Below, piece after piece: positions 23,508 to 33,767 of a stretch of 45,985 nucleotides of DNA. Location of the stretch: positions 1 through 45,985 of the forward strand of contig NZ_JAGQCY010000019.1 of the NCBI RefSeq assembly GCF_024346455.1. The letters run 5' to 3'. The position numbers were made by a program, and so were the translations under genes. Numbering within the stretch: the stretch's first letter is position 1; every line of letters begins with the position of its first letter. Origin of the DNA: Cyanobium sp. Aljojuca 7A6. Its GTDB lineage: Bacteria; Cyanobacteriota; Cyanobacteriia; PCC-6307; Cyanobiaceae. Under the pieces are notes generated by a model that worked only from the letters and a program-made list of their open reading frames with translations, had not been told where the DNA came from and did no database searches.

Positions 23508-23712
23508 GGGCAGCAAAACACCTGATGAAACGTTCGCAGGGTCCCGTGATGGACCGGACGGCGGTTCACATCTCCTCATCCCGCCGGCGGCTGGCCCAGG
23601 CCCCGACGCGTTCGGGAGGTCGCCGCAGTAGAAAAAGAGATCGGCCCCGCGGTGAGGACCTCTGGCTGGCTGGTTCTCCCGCGTGCTCGGCAGCTCTGGG
23701 TCGGCCCTGAGC

Positions 23713-25620
23713 GTGACTGACGACGCCACGGCCGACTGGAGCCGCCAGCGCATTCGCCGCGAGAGCGTTCTGCTGGCCGCGATGATCTTCGCCGTGGCGG
23801 CGGTGGCGCTCAGCTTCAACTACTTGAGCGCCACCCGATTGCTGCGCAACCAGGTGCGCGAAAACCTGCGCCAGCTGGTGACCATCGCCGCCAGTGAGAT
23901 GGATCCCGCCCTCGTCGCCGCCATCACCAGGCCCGAGCAGACGGGTGATCGGGACTATCGCCGCGCCAGCGCGCCCCTGCTGAAGCTGCGCCGGCTCGTG
24001 CCCGAGATCTACTACGCCTATGTGTTCATCGTCACGCCCGAAGGACTTCGCTACACGATCGACAGCACGTATTACATCCAGAACCAGGGTTCCCCCGCCA
24101 GCGCCGTCAGTGTTGGCGACCTCTATGTCGCACCTTCAAACGACGCGCTTGAGGCCTCCCGCTCTGGCCTCACCACCGTCAGCACCAAGCCCTACACGGA
24201 CGACTTCGGATCCTTCATGAGTGGTTTTGCCGCCATCCGCAACAACGACGGGGAGCTGGTGGGCTTTGTTGGGATCGATTTCTCGCTCGCCCAACTGCAA
24301 CGCAAGGAATTTCCGCTGCAGCTCACCTATCTGCTGGGCCTGGTCGGCAGTGCCGGATTTTCGGTTCTGGCGGCCAACTTCCATCGCCGCAGCCTCAAGG
24401 CCCGGGCCCGGGCCTTCCAGTCCATGGCCGCCGCCGACCGCGCCAAGAGCACCTTTCTCGCCACCCTCAGCCACGAGATCCGCACCCCGCTCAATGGGGT
24501 CCTCGGCATGACGGGGCTGCTGCTGGCCAGCGAGCTGTCCGCCCAGCAGCGGGAGTGCCTCGACATCGCCCACAGCTCGGGGGAATCCCTGCTCGCCCTG
24601 CTCAATGAAATCCTTGATTTCACCAAGATCGAGTCTGGAAGCTTGCAGCTGGAACTGGCCCCGTGCCAGCTGCATTCCCTTCTGGAAGAGTCGGTAGCTA
24701 CCTGCACGAGCCTGGCCCAGGCCAAGTCTCTGGCCCTCTCCCTGGTCATCGGTCCGGAGGTTCCCCAGACCATCTGCACCGACGCCATCCGCCTGCGCCA
24801 GGTCCTGCTCAACCTGATCGGCAATGCGATCAAGTTCACCGAGGCTGGCAGCGTCGTTGTCTCCGTTCAGCCTGCGGTCCGTACGGCCAGGGAACAGGTG
24901 AGCCAACCGGAGCCAGACGCGTTGCCCCTGGCGTTCTGCGTCACCGACACCGGTGTCGGCATTGCCGCCGACCAGCTGGGCCTGCTGTTCCAACCCTTCT
25001 GCCAACTCACCAGCGCGACCAACGCGCCCAAGGCCGGCACTGGCCTGGGGCTGGCCATCAGCCAGCAGCTCGTGGCGGCCCTCGGCGGCACGATCCAGGT
25101 GGAGAGCACCCCCGGCCGCGGCAGCGTCTTCAGCTTCACCTTGCCGGTGGAAGCGGTGGCCGCCGCTCCTGCCCCGGCTACGCCGCCCTTGCTGGCGAGC
25201 CCGGCGGGCGGAGCCGCCTTCGCGGCCAGCTATCCCCTGCGCCTCCTGGTGGTGGATGACAGTGCCGTGAACCGTCGCCTCTGCGAGCTGATGCTGCGGC
25301 GTCTCGGTTACGCGCCGGAGTCCGCCGTCGATGGCCAGGAGGCCCTCGAACGGCAGCCACTGCTTGAGCCGGATCTGATCCTGATGGATGTGCAGATGCC
25401 CAGGCTCGATGGTCTGGAAGCCACCCGCCGCATCCGCGCCGCCACGGGGCGGACGCCGCGGCCCTGGATCGTGGCGATCACGGCCTTCACGTCTGCCGAA
25501 GAGCGGCAGGCGGCCCTGCAGGCGGGCATGAACGATGTCCTGGCCAAGCCGCTCAAGGCCGAGGCCCTGGAAGCCTGCCTCGTGGCCGCCCACGCCCGCT
25601 TGCACCAGCCCTCCCCCTAG
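23713..25620 (+). CDS. Membrane hybrid sensor histidine kinase / response regulator
   Basis: About 635 residues from a GTG at 23713. Membrane helix ~18-37; extracellular sensor ~45-200 of the dCache type ([20 protein letters not shown]); second helix ~204-222. Then HisKA with [15 protein letters not shown] (phospho-acceptor H254), HATPase with [17 protein letters not shown] and G-T-G-L-G-L-A-I, and a receiver domain with V-V-D-D-S and I-L-M-D-V-Q-M-P (D559). No Hpt or output domain, so it must relay to a partner. The GAF protein on the other side of the shared promoter region is a candidate associate. Confidence 0.92.
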   Translation: MTDDATADWSRQRIRRESVLLAAMIFAVAAVALSFNYLSATRLLRNQVRENLRQLVTIAASEMDPALVAAITRPEQTGDRDYRRASAPLLKLRRLVPEIYYAYVFIVTPEGLRYTIDSTYYIQNQGSPASAVSVGDLYVAPSNDALEASRSGLTTVSTKPYTDDFGSFMSGFAAIRNNDGELVGFVGIDFSLAQLQRKEFPLQLTYLLGLVGSAGFSVLAANFHRRSLKARARAFQSMAAADRAKSTFLATLSHEIRTPLNGVLGMTGLLLASELSAQQRECLDIAHSSGESLLALLNEILDFTKIESGSLQLELAPCQLHSLLEESVATCTSLAQAKSLALSLVIGPEVPQTICTDAIRLRQVLLNLIGNAIKFTEAGSVVVSVQPAVRTAREQVSQPEPDALPLAFCVTDTGVGIAADQLGLLFQPFCQLTSATNAPKAGTGLGLAISQQLVAALGGTIQVESTPGRGSVFSFTLPVEAVAAAPAPATPPLLASPAGGAAFAASYPLRLLVVDDSAVNRRLCELMLRRLGYAPESAVDGQEALERQPLLEPDLILMDVQMPRLDGLEATRRIRAATGRTPRPWIVAITAFTSAEERQAALQAGMNDVLAKPLKAEALEACLVAAHARLHQPSP

Positions 25621-25630
25621 GGAATCTGGC

Positions 25631-25843
25631 TCAGGGCAGGGTGAAACCGGAGGTGTTGAGGTGCTTGAGGTCGAGCATCACCACCGTGAGCCAGACCAGC
25701 AGGGCCAGGCCGCCGAGCGAGCCGATCACGGCCAGGAGACCCACGATCACCGACCTGGAGGAACCGCTGTCGTTCGGCACGGGCAGGGAGCAAGCTTGCG
25801 CCACTTTCCCATGGCCGGGCCAGGGCCGCGCCGGGGTTCTCAT
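25631..25843 (-). CDS. Small single-span membrane protein coupled to the antiporter
   Basis: A 70-residue protein with one hydrophobic helix, S-V-I-V-G-L-L-A-V-I-G-S-L-G-G-L-A-L-L-V-W-L-T-V-V-M-L. Its ATG overlaps the stop of the antiporter gene by four bases (ATGA), which supports both the start and co-translation. It may be a small accessory subunit of the antiporter, but nothing in the sequence proves that. The first ~25 residues are polar and proline-containing. Unknown family. Confidence 0.6.
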   Translation of the reverse strand: MRTPARPWPGHGKVAQACSLPVPNDSGSSRSVIVGLLAVIGSLGGLALLVWLTVVMLDLKHLNTSGFTLP

Positions 25844-27177
25844 CCCATCGCCTCCGCCCCCTCGCCGGCATCAGCCAGCACCAGGCGCAGCAGCACCGGC
25901 GCCAGGAAGGTGGTGCCCATCACCATCAGCAGGATTGCCGCCTCCAGCGACGGCCCCAGCACCCCGGTCTGGGTGCCGAGCCCCAGAAAGATCAGGCCCA
26001 CCTCGCCCCGGGGCATCATCCCCAGCCCCACCGCCAGGCGGTTGGTGGGCCCGCTGCTGAGGTAGCTCCAGCCGGCCGCGACCTTGCTGACCACGGCGGC
26101 CGCCAGCAGGAAGCCGGCCATCACCAGCCCCTCGTGGTTGGCGGGGTTGAAGGGATTGAGCACCGAGAGGTCCATGCCGCTGCCGATCAGCACGAAGAAG
26201 AAGGTGGCGAACAGGGCCACCAGGGGCTTCACCGCTGCCTCAATGGCGTGCCGGTGCCGCGAGGCACTCAGGATCAGGCCACCGGCGAAGGCCCCCAGGG
26301 CCGCCTCCAGGCCGAAGGCCTGGGCCGCGAAGCAGGACAGCGACAGCACCAGGAAGGCCGCCACCACCACCTCGCCGGGGGCCCGCAGGCGATCCAGCAG
26401 CCAGTCGAAGGAGGGGGCGGCGGTGCGGCTGAGGAACAGGGCCGCGCCCACGAACACCCCCGCGGCTGCGATCAGCTTCAGGATCGGGCCGAGGCTGAAG
26501 CCCTCGCCGCCCGCCAGGGCCACCACCACGGCCAGGATGACGATGCCGAGGATGTCGTCGAGCACGGCCGCGCCGATCACCGTCTGCCCTTCGCGGGTGC
26601 GCAGGAACTTCAGCTCCCCCAGCACGCTGGCGGTGATGCCGATGCTGGTGGCGGTCATGGCGGCGCCGGCGAAGATCGCCGGCAGCAGCGGCACCCCGAA
26701 CAGAAACTGCAGGCCGGCGGTGCCCAGGGCGAAGGGCAGCACCACCCCGGTGAGCGCCACCGTGATCGCCTGGCCCCCCACCGCCATCAGCTCGTCGAGT
26801 TCGCTCTCCAGACCGGTGAGGAACAGCAGCGCCAGCAGGCCGATCTTCGCCACAGCCTGGAGATTGCTGAACCCGTGGTCGTAGATCTCCTGCACCTGCT
26901 CCGGGCCCACGTGGGCCAGGGCGGCGATCGCGTGCTCGGCGAAGCCGTTGAGCTGTCCGCCCAGCTCCGGGGCCAGGATCAGATGCAGCCCCGAAACGCC
27001 GATCAGCACCCCCGCCACCAGCTCGCCGAGGATCGCCGGCAGCCGGAAACGCACCATCAGCTCCGCCAGGGCCCGGGCGGCGAACAGGATCACGATGAAG
27101 CGGCCCACCTCGATCAGGGTCTCGGCCGCTTCAATCTGGTGGCCCCCGGTGGCGAGCAGCAGGGAGGACATGTCCAT
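25840..27177 (-). CDS. CPA2-family cation:proton antiporter
   Basis: A 445-residue integral membrane protein with about a dozen hydrophobic segments. The ion-binding Asp pair is in A-A-V-L-D-D-I-L-G-I (D207/D208), as in NapA-type Na+/H+ antiporters; the R-L-P-A-I-L-G-E-L-V-A-G-V-L-I-G segment (45-60) is the usual TM2 signature of KefB/NapA relatives. There is no C-terminal TrkA-N domain, so it is the short form. It should exchange Na+ or K+ for H+ in the inner membrane. The downstream small membrane protein overlaps it by four bases. Confidence 0.92.
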   Translation of the reverse strand: MDMSSLLLATGGHQIEAAETLIEVGRFIVILFAARALAELMVRFRLPAILGELVAGVLIGVSGLHLILAPELGGQLNGFAEHAIAALAHVGPEQVQEIYDHGFSNLQAVAKIGLLALLFLTGLESELDELMAVGGQAITVALTGVVLPFALGTAGLQFLFGVPLLPAIFAGAAMTATSIGITASVLGELKFLRTREGQTVIGAAVLDDILGIVILAVVVALAGGEGFSLGPILKLIAAAGVFVGAALFLSRTAAPSFDWLLDRLRAPGEVVVAAFLVLSLSCFAAQAFGLEAALGAFAGGLILSASRHRHAIEAAVKPLVALFATFFFVLIGSGMDLSVLNPFNPANHEGLVMAGFLLAAAVVSKVAAGWSYLSSGPTNRLAVGLGMMPRGEVGLIFLGLGTQTGVLGPSLEAAILLMVMGTTFLAPVLLRLVLADAGEGAEAMG

Positions 27178-27301
27178 GGCGGGCCGGCTGGGGCGGTGGG
27201 GAATCCTTTCATCCCCTGGTGGGGATCGGGCCCGGCATCAGCGGATCGGGATCCCCGGCCCCGACAGACTCAAGGCTCAGCCGGGCCAGCAGACTGCAGC
27301 G

Positions 27302-27505
27302 ATGGCAAGGTTCAGGCGCTCAACGCGGCAGCGGCTCCGGGGTCGGCTCCAACCGGGTGACGTTCCACCGGAGGGCCGGCCGTCGATCTCCTGGGGCGTC
27401 GTTGTGGCGGTCGGCCTGCTGCTGGCCGGGGTGCCGATGTTGCTCTTCAATCAGCAGCATTCCGGCGATCCGCTCAAGATCCGCCGCGAAATGCGCAAGT
27501 TCTGA
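27302..27505 (+). CDS. Small single-span membrane protein
   Basis: A 67-residue protein: basic N-terminus (M-A-R-F-R-R-S-T-R-Q-R-L-R-G-R), then one helix W-G-V-V-V-A-V-G-L-L-L-A-G-V-P-M-L-L-F, then a short polar tail ending R-R-E-M-R-K-F. Twelve bases separate it from the HAD phosphatase gene downstream. Function unknown. The ATG at 27302 is taken because the upstream frame is antisense to the antiporter gene. Confidence 0.55.
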   Translation: MARFRRSTRQRLRGRLQPGDVPPEGRPSISWGVVVAVGLLLAGVPMLLFNQQHSGDPLKIRREMRKF

Positions 27506-27517
27506 GCCCGACGCCCC

Positions 27518-28489
27518 GTGACCCTGTCCCGCCGCCGCCGCTGGTTCCTGCTCCTGCTGGGGGGCCTGCTCGCCGCGACCCTGTTGGCCGGCGTGGCGGG
27601 CTGGGCCGGCGCCGCCGGTTCGGCCGATCCGCTGCCGTCCTGGAATCCGGGTGCGGCCCGGGACGGCATCCTCCGCTTCGTCCGCCAGACCACCGACCCC
27701 GCCAGCCCCGGGTTCGTGCCGCCCGGGGAGCGCATCGCCACCTTCGACCAGGACGGCACCCTCTGGGTGGAGCAGCCGGTCTACCCGCAGGTGCGCTTCA
27801 TCCTCGAGCGGGTGCCCGGGGCGGTGACCACCAGGGGGGAACTTGAGCGGCTGGCGGCCACCGCCCTCAGTGGCATGCCCCTGGAGACTTTCCGCTCCGA
27901 CGTGCGCCAGTGGCTGGCCACGGCCCGCCACCCCCGCTGGCAGCGCCCCTACACCGAGCTCACGTACCAGCCGATGCAGGAGCTGCTCCGCTACCTGCGG
28001 GCCCACGGCTACAAGACCTACATCGTCACCGGCGGCGGCCAGGACTTCGTGCGTGTCTATGCCGAGCAGGTGTATGGCATCCCGCCGGAGCAGGTGATCG
28101 GCAGCGCCGGCGCCACCCGTTACGGCTACGACAGCGCGGGTCGGCCCTTCCTGACCAAGGAGCCCCGGCTGTTGCTCAACGACAACGACGCCGGCAAGCC
28201 GGAAGGCATCCAGCTGATGATCGGCCGGCGGCCCATCGCCGCCTTCGGTAACTCCACCGGCGACCGGCAGATGCTGGAGTACACCAAGGCCGGCGACGGG
28301 CCGCGCCTGGCGATGCTGGTGCTGCACGATGACGCCCGCCGCGAGTATGCCTACGGTCCGGCCCTGGGGCTGCCGGACACCCGGGTGGGCCGGTTCACCC
28401 AGGAGCTTCATGACGAAGCCCGCCGGCAGGGCTGGATCGTGATCAGCATGAAGAACGATTGGCGGCGCCTCTTTCCCTTCGACCGTTGA
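27518..28489 (+). CDS. Exported HAD-family phosphatase
   Basis: A 323-residue protein starting at GTG 27518 with a signal/anchor (R-W-F-L-L-L-L-G-G-L-L-A-A-T-L-L-A-G-V). HAD motifs are complete: motif I T-F-D-Q-D-G-T (D77, D79), motif II I-V-T-G-G-G, motif III Lys in N-D-N-D-A-G-K-P, motif IV F-G-N-S-T-G-D. This layout resembles haloacid dehalogenase-like non-specific acid phosphatases acting in the periplasm. The substrate is unknown. It forms a short row with the small membrane protein upstream and a secreted protein downstream. Confidence 0.85.
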   Translation: MTLSRRRRWFLLLLGGLLAATLLAGVAGWAGAAGSADPLPSWNPGAARDGILRFVRQTTDPASPGFVPPGERIATFDQDGTLWVEQPVYPQVRFILERVPGAVTTRGELERLAATALSGMPLETFRSDVRQWLATARHPRWQRPYTELTYQPMQELLRYLRAHGYKTYIVTGGGQDFVRVYAEQVYGIPPEQVIGSAGATRYGYDSAGRPFLTKEPRLLLNDNDAGKPEGIQLMIGRRPIAAFGNSTGDRQMLEYTKAGDGPRLAMLVLHDDARREYAYGPALGLPDTRVGRFTQELHDEARRQGWIVISMKNDWRRLFPFDR

Positions 28490-28540
28490 CGGTCCCGATG
28501 CCCACCGCGCTCTAGGGTCGAAACCCGTCGATGCGAAGCC

Positions 28541-29008
28541 GTGAAAGTCCTGGCCGTCTCTCTGCTGGGCGCCTCGCTCGCCATCGGTGGTGGTTCAGCC
28601 GCTGAGGCCCAGGAGCGCTGCACTTTCCTGCAGCCGATTGGTGGCGATGGCACCACCCCGATCGTCTCCAAGCGGGTGGGGGCCGCCAAGCTGCTGGGCA
28701 AGGAGAACTGGAACACCGACTTCATCGTCAACCAGCCCTACAGCAGCTTCAAGTTCTTCTTCACGGCCAATTCCTCCGACGCCAACGCCAAATATCCGGT
28801 GAGTGGCTTCATGAAGTTCAGCGATGGCAGCAACCTGCAGGTGATCAACGAAGTCATGAACCCGCCGATCGGCACCGGTCGCATGTTCGGCCCCTTCCCC
28901 GCCATTGCGGGCAAGCAGGCCAGCCAGATGAATTTCAAGGTGGGCGCCAGCAGCGACCCCGGCGCCCTGGGCTTCAGCTACCGGATCTCGGTGCAGGGCT
29001 GCCAGTAG
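28541..29008 (+). CDS. Secreted protein of unknown function
   Basis: A 155-residue protein from GTG 28541 with a signal peptide (M-K-V-L-A-V-S-L-L-G-A-S-L-A-I-G-G-G, cleavage near A-E-A-Q). The mature part contains two Cys, one near the start (E-R-C-T-F-L-Q) and one near the end (V-Q-G-C-Q), so they may pair. Beta-rich, with no motif I recognise. Candidate promoter elements lie upstream (TTGACG near 28486 and a TAGGGT-like box near 28513). Confidence 0.7.
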   Translation: MKVLAVSLLGASLAIGGGSAAEAQERCTFLQPIGGDGTTPIVSKRVGAAKLLGKENWNTDFIVNQPYSSFKFFFTANSSDANAKYPVSGFMKFSDGSNLQVINEVMNPPIGTGRMFGPFPAIAGKQASQMNFKVGASSDPGALGFSYRISVQGCQ

Positions 29009-29087
29009 GCCCCACTCCGATGCTGCTGCGCCTGCAGCGCCGCCGGCCGATCAGCGCAGCGAGGCCAACGGCTTCCTGGCCGCCTGG

Positions 29088-29291
29088 GTGGCCACCAAGG
29101 CGCTGGTGGGGGAGTTCGACAGCGGCTGGGAGCGGATGCTGGGCCTCTACGACCGCCGCTCCGACTGGGGGCTGACTGCCTGCGAGGCCGGCTACAACGC
29201 CAAGGGGGACTGTCGGCGGCCGGAGAAGCGCTATGCCGATTTTCCCGACGCCCTGCGGGCCTTCCTGCGCCGCACGGGCTACCTGCGGTAA
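29088..29291 (+). CDS. Hypothetical fragment, start unclear
   Basis: A frame ending at 29291 encodes V-A-T-K-A-L-V-G-E-F-D-S-G-W-E-R-M, then R-S-D-W-G-L-T-A-C-E-A-G-Y, then F-P-D-A-L-R-A-F-L-R-R-T-G-Y-L. The composition looks like real protein. It stays open upstream into the end of the secreted-protein gene in another frame (A-D-Q-R-S-E-A-N-G-F-L-A-A-W), without an ATG, so it could be the 3' part of a truncated gene. The GTG at 29088 is only nominal. I do not recognise the family. Confidence 0.35.
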   Translation: MATKALVGEFDSGWERMLGLYDRRSDWGLTACEAGYNAKGDCRRPEKRYADFPDALRAFLRRTGYLR

Positions 29292-29300
29292 GGCCCCAGC

Positions 29301-29384
29301 TCAGCCCAGAAAGGTCATGGTCAGGCTCACCAGGGCCAGGCCGGTGAGGCCGGTGGCGGTCAGCAGTCCGATCGATCGGTGCAT
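29301..29384 (-). CDS. 27-residue putative membrane peptide
   Basis: A very short frame, MHRSIGLLTATGLTGLALVS then L-T-M-T-F-L-G and TGA. It is one hydrophobic helix with a single positive N-terminal stretch. A ribosome-binding site (CAGGAGATTCCC) sits at correct spacing before the ATG. Tiny one-span peptides are common in cyanobacterial membrane complexes, but I cannot assign this one. It lies between the hypothetical fragment and the CRY-DASH gene, on the opposite strand to both. Confidence 0.45.
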   Translation of the reverse strand: MHRSIGLLTATGLTGLALVSLTMTFLG

Positions 29385-29463
29385 GGGAATCTCCTGTTGC
29401 CCCAGAACCTAGAGCAATCCTTAAGAAGCGCAATCGCTCCGCTTGCGGCCGCAGCAATCCGTC

Positions 29464-30732
29464 ATGGAACGGGCTTCTCGCGGCGGTGGGTCTGCCTTTG
29501 CCACCCTGGATCCTTCTCCTGCAACACCGATGGCGGCTGACGGCAGCATCGCTTTGGCCCTGGAGGGCCAGCTGCGCCTCGACGACCAGCCCGCCCTGCA
29601 CCGGGCCGTGGCGTTGGCCCGCCAGCGCGGCGCGCGCCTGTTGGTGCTGGCCTGCCGGCCCGAGGCGCAGCGCCTGCGCGGACCCCACCAGCGCCGTTTG
29701 GAAACCCAGGCCCTGGCGGCGCTGCAGCAGCGCCTGGCGGCGGCGGCCATTCCCCTGCTGGTCGTTCCCCAGCTCACGACGGCGGCCGCCCTGGCCGAAC
29801 TCCGCCCCCTGGTGCAGCCGCAGGCGGTGCTGCACGCCAGCGAAAGCCGCCTGTTCGACACCTGGCCGGTGGCGGCCGAGCGCTTCCCGCAGGTGTTCAG
29901 CCAGTTCCGGCGCGGCCTGGAGCGCGACCCGGAACCGCCGCTGCCCCCACCGGATCTCGCCGGCCTGGGGGGCACCTGGGACGACCTCCCCCGCACCTGG
30001 CTGGCGTCACCGGCGGCGCCCGGGGCCGGGAGCGATTCCCGCAGCGCCTTCCCCTTTTCAGGGGATGAGCCCACGGCCCTGGCCCGGCTGCAGCACTACC
30101 TGTTCGACTCCAGCGGCCTGCGCGATTACAAGGCCAGCCGCAACGGGCTGGTGGGCACGGAGTTCTCCGCCAAGTTCTCCCCCTTCCTGGGCGTGGGCTC
30201 CCTCTCGGTACGGCGGATCTGGCAGGAGGTACTCCGCTACCAGGAGCTGCACGGCGCCGACGAGGGCTCGACGTGGATGCAACAGGAACTGCTCTGGCGC
30301 GAGTTCTTCCTCTGGTCGGAGCAGCAGCACGGCGCGGCCTTCCACGCCCCCGGCGGGATTCAGAACCGCCCGCCCGAATGGCAGGCGGACCGCCAGCGCT
30401 TCGCCCGCTGGACCCGCGGGGATTCCGGCCATCCCCTGATCGATGCCCAGCTGAATGAGCTGCTGAGCACCGGCTACCTCTCCAACCGCGGCCGCCAGTG
30501 GGTGGCCTCCCACTTCGTCAATGAGCTCAAGCTGCCCTGGATCTGGGGGGCGCGTTTCTTTGAGTGGACCCTGATCGATGCCCAGCCGGCCCTGAACACG
30601 GGCAACTGGGCCTATCTGGCCGGGGTCGGCTCCGACCCGCGCAGCTTCGGCGGTGTCCCCCGCCGCTTCGATCTGGAACGCCAGGTGCGCCTCTACGACC
30701 CCCAGCAGACCCACCGCCAGCGCTGGAGCTGA
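29464..30732 (+). CDS. CRY-DASH-type cryptochrome/photolyase
   Basis: About 422 residues from ATG 29464 (ATG 29530 is an alternative, giving 400). It has an N-terminal Rossmann antenna domain (I-A-L-A-L-E-G-Q-L-R-L-D-D-Q-P-A-L) and a C-terminal FAD domain: L-L-W-R-E-F-F, G-Y-L-S-N-R-G-R-Q-W-V-A-S, G-N-W-A-Y-L-A-G-V-G-S-D-P-R and the DASH-typical end G-G-V-P-R-R-F-D-L-E-R-Q. CRY-DASH proteins repair cyclobutane dimers in single-stranded DNA or signal blue light. The N-terminus is somewhat divergent, Q replacing the N of D-N-P-A-L. It is followed 20 bases later by a second photolyase gene. Confidence 0.9.
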   Translation: MERASRGGGSAFATLDPSPATPMAADGSIALALEGQLRLDDQPALHRAVALARQRGARLLVLACRPEAQRLRGPHQRRLETQALAALQQRLAAAAIPLLVVPQLTTAAALAELRPLVQPQAVLHASESRLFDTWPVAAERFPQVFSQFRRGLERDPEPPLPPPDLAGLGGTWDDLPRTWLASPAAPGAGSDSRSAFPFSGDEPTALARLQHYLFDSSGLRDYKASRNGLVGTEFSAKFSPFLGVGSLSVRRIWQEVLRYQELHGADEGSTWMQQELLWREFFLWSEQQHGAAFHAPGGIQNRPPEWQADRQRFARWTRGDSGHPLIDAQLNELLSTGYLSNRGRQWVASHFVNELKLPWIWGARFFEWTLIDAQPALNTGNWAYLAGVGSDPRSFGGVPRRFDLERQVRLYDPQQTHRQRWS

Positions 30733-30752
30733 ACCCCCATGCCCGTGACCCT

Positions 30753-32267
<1,515 letters not shown>

Positions 32268-32281
32268 CCCGCCCCCTGCCC

Positions 32282-33037
32282 GTGACCGCCTCCGCCGAAG
32301 CCGCCGCCAGGCCGCCCGCCCCCATCGTGCTGCTGGAGCGGCTGGCGGGGGTGGAGGGCATGGGCCGCGGCCGGCGGCGACTGGTGCTGCTGCTCAGCCA
32401 GCTGGGCGACTTCGACAGCCTCGAGTACGCCCAGGCCCTGGTGCCGGCGTTGCCACAGCTGGAGGCCGCCGGCATCGCCATGCTGGCGATCGGCATCGGC
32501 GACGCGGCGGGCCGTGAGCGCTTCTGCGCCTTCACCGGCTTCCCGAGCGAGCGGCTGCTGGTGGACGCCGAGCCGGATCTGCACCGCGACCTGGGGCTCT
32601 ACCAGGGGCTGACGCAGGCCGGCGGGCCCTGGCCCAACCTGCTGCTGATGTGCGCCGGCCTCGGTTCCCCCGGCACCCTGGCCGAGGTGCTGCGCGGCTA
32701 CACCGGTGACCGCAGCGCCCCCCAGCGCATCGCCGACGACGAGACGATCCAGGCGGGGCCCCTGCCGCCGATCAAAGGTTCGTTCTTCGCGCGGGCCGGC
32801 GGCCGCGGCTTCCAGCGGCCCTTTGAGCTGGCCACCGTGCGGCTGCGCAACATGGCCGAGGTGCTGGGCCACTGGCGCACCTACGTCCCCCGCGACGACT
32901 TCCTGACCCAGCGGGGCGGCACGTTCCTGCTGGAGGCCGACGACACCCTTCTTTACAGCTACCGCGACCCCGGCATCCTCGGCTTCTCGGCCACCATGGC
33001 CAGGCCGCTGAGTTTCCTGGATCCGTATCTGGCTTAG
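32282..33037 (+). CDS. PRXL2/AhpC-TSA_2-like protein
   Basis: A 251-residue protein with the thioredoxin-like layout of PRXL2 proteins: L-V-L-L-L-S-Q-L-G-D-F-D-S-L-E-Y-A, then G-I-A-M-L-A-I-G-I-G-D, then F-T-G-F-P-S-E-R-L-L-V-D, and I-K-G-S-F-F-A-R-A-G-G-R-G-F-Q-R-P-F. The position of the peroxidatic Cys in active peroxiredoxins is D-F-D-S, so peroxidase activity is doubtful. It follows the photolyase gene by 14 bases and is probably co-transcribed; a light or oxidative-stress role is inferred from that only. The start is GTG 32282. Confidence 0.75.
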   Translation: MTASAEAAARPPAPIVLLERLAGVEGMGRGRRRLVLLLSQLGDFDSLEYAQALVPALPQLEAAGIAMLAIGIGDAAGRERFCAFTGFPSERLLVDAEPDLHRDLGLYQGLTQAGGPWPNLLLMCAGLGSPGTLAEVLRGYTGDRSAPQRIADDETIQAGPLPPIKGSFFARAGGRGFQRPFELATVRLRNMAEVLGHWRTYVPRDDFLTQRGGTFLLEADDTLLYSYRDPGILGFSATMARPLSFLDPYLA

Positions 33038-33048
33038 TCCATGACTAA
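33034..33048. promoter_or_regulatory. Inverted repeat upstream of vapBC, likely operator
   Basis: TTAGTC-CAT-GACTAA is a perfect 6-bp inverted repeat with a 3-bp spacer, 28 bases before the GTG of the VapB-like antitoxin. Antitoxins of this class bind short palindromes overlapping their promoter, so this is a good operator candidate. Its first half includes the stop codon of the upstream gene. Confidence 0.5.
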
Positions 33049-33075
33049 ACTAGGCGAGACCCCCGACCCGGTCTT

Positions 33076-33366
33076 GTGGAAGGTCCAGCGCCGGCCCATC
33101 GCCTGGTGAATGTGCACCAGGCAAAAACCCAGCTCTCGCGGTTGATCGATGAAGCCCACGCCGGTGAGACCATCGTGCTGGCGAAGGCCGGCAAGCCCTG
33201 GGCCAGGCTGATGCCCCTGGAGGCGCCGCCTCCCCAGCGTCTCCCCGGTCGTCTGCGCCGCCTGGGCCCGCTCAGCGAGCCCGACGCCCTACTGGAGCCC
33301 TTGCCGCCCGATCAGCTCGCTGACTGGGAAGCCAGTTCCTTGATTCCGGCGTCAGCCCTGCCGTGA
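33076..33366 (+). CDS. vapB: Phd/VapB-type antitoxin
   Basis: A 96-residue protein (or 86 from GTG 33106). Core V-N-V-H-Q-A-K-T-Q-L-S-R-L-I-D-E-A-H-A-G-E-T-I-V-L-A-K-A-G-K-P-W-A-R-L is the classic Phd/YefM DNA-binding fold. The proline-rich C-terminal region, P-L-P-P-D-Q-L-A-D-W-E, would embrace the PIN toxin. The stop overlaps the GTG of the toxin gene by four bases. A palindrome at 33034-33048 probably mediates autoregulation. Confidence 0.88.
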   Translation: MEGPAPAHRLVNVHQAKTQLSRLIDEAHAGETIVLAKAGKPWARLMPLEAPPPQRLPGRLRRLGPLSEPDALLEPLPPDQLADWEASSLIPASALP

Positions 33367-33761
33367 GCGGCCCCTCCTCTTACCTGCTCGACAGCCACGC
33401 CCTGCTCTGGTGGTGGTTCGTTCCTGAGCGGCTTTCGGGTGCCGTCCAGGCGCTTCTGGTCGACCCCACCAGCCGGATCCTGGTGAGTGCCGCTTCGGTC
33501 TGGGAACTCAGCCTCAAGCACCATCAGGGCCAACTCCCCGAGCTGGCTACAGCCATGGCTGATCTCCCTGGCCTGCTCCAGGCCGATGGCTTCCATCCCC
33601 TGCCGATCTCCCTGGCCCATGGCCTGAGGGCTGGCGGCTACAGCCAGCCCCACCGCGACCCCTTTGATCGGATGCTGGCGGCCCAGGCCGAGCTGGAGCG
33701 GCTGGTGCTGCTCACCGCCGATCCCCAGCTGTCCACCTTCCCGTGCCAGATCCTCTGGTGA
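33363..33761 (+). CDS. vapC: VapC-type PIN-domain toxin
   Basis: A 132-residue PIN protein, complete: Y-L-L-D-S-H-A-L-L-W-W (first Asp), S-A-A-S-V-W-E-L-S-L-K (Glu), H-R-D-P-F-D-R-M-L-A-A-Q-A (Asp pair) and V-L-L-T-A-D. VapC toxins of this subgroup cleave tRNA or rRNA. The start is GTG 33363, overlapping the antitoxin stop. The kinase-WYL gene begins six bases after its stop on the same strand, so it may be co-transcribed with the TA pair. Confidence 0.9.
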   Translation: MSGPSSYLLDSHALLWWWFVPERLSGAVQALLVDPTSRILVSAASVWELSLKHHQGQLPELATAMADLPGLLQADGFHPLPISLAHGLRAGGYSQPHRDPFDRMLAAQAELERLVLLTADPQLSTFPCQILW

Positions 33762-33767
33762 GATCCC

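Noticed and set aside
24136..25605. A 489-codon frame antisense to the histidine kinase
   Set aside because: No motif, shadow composition; sense strand is a textbook hybrid kinase.
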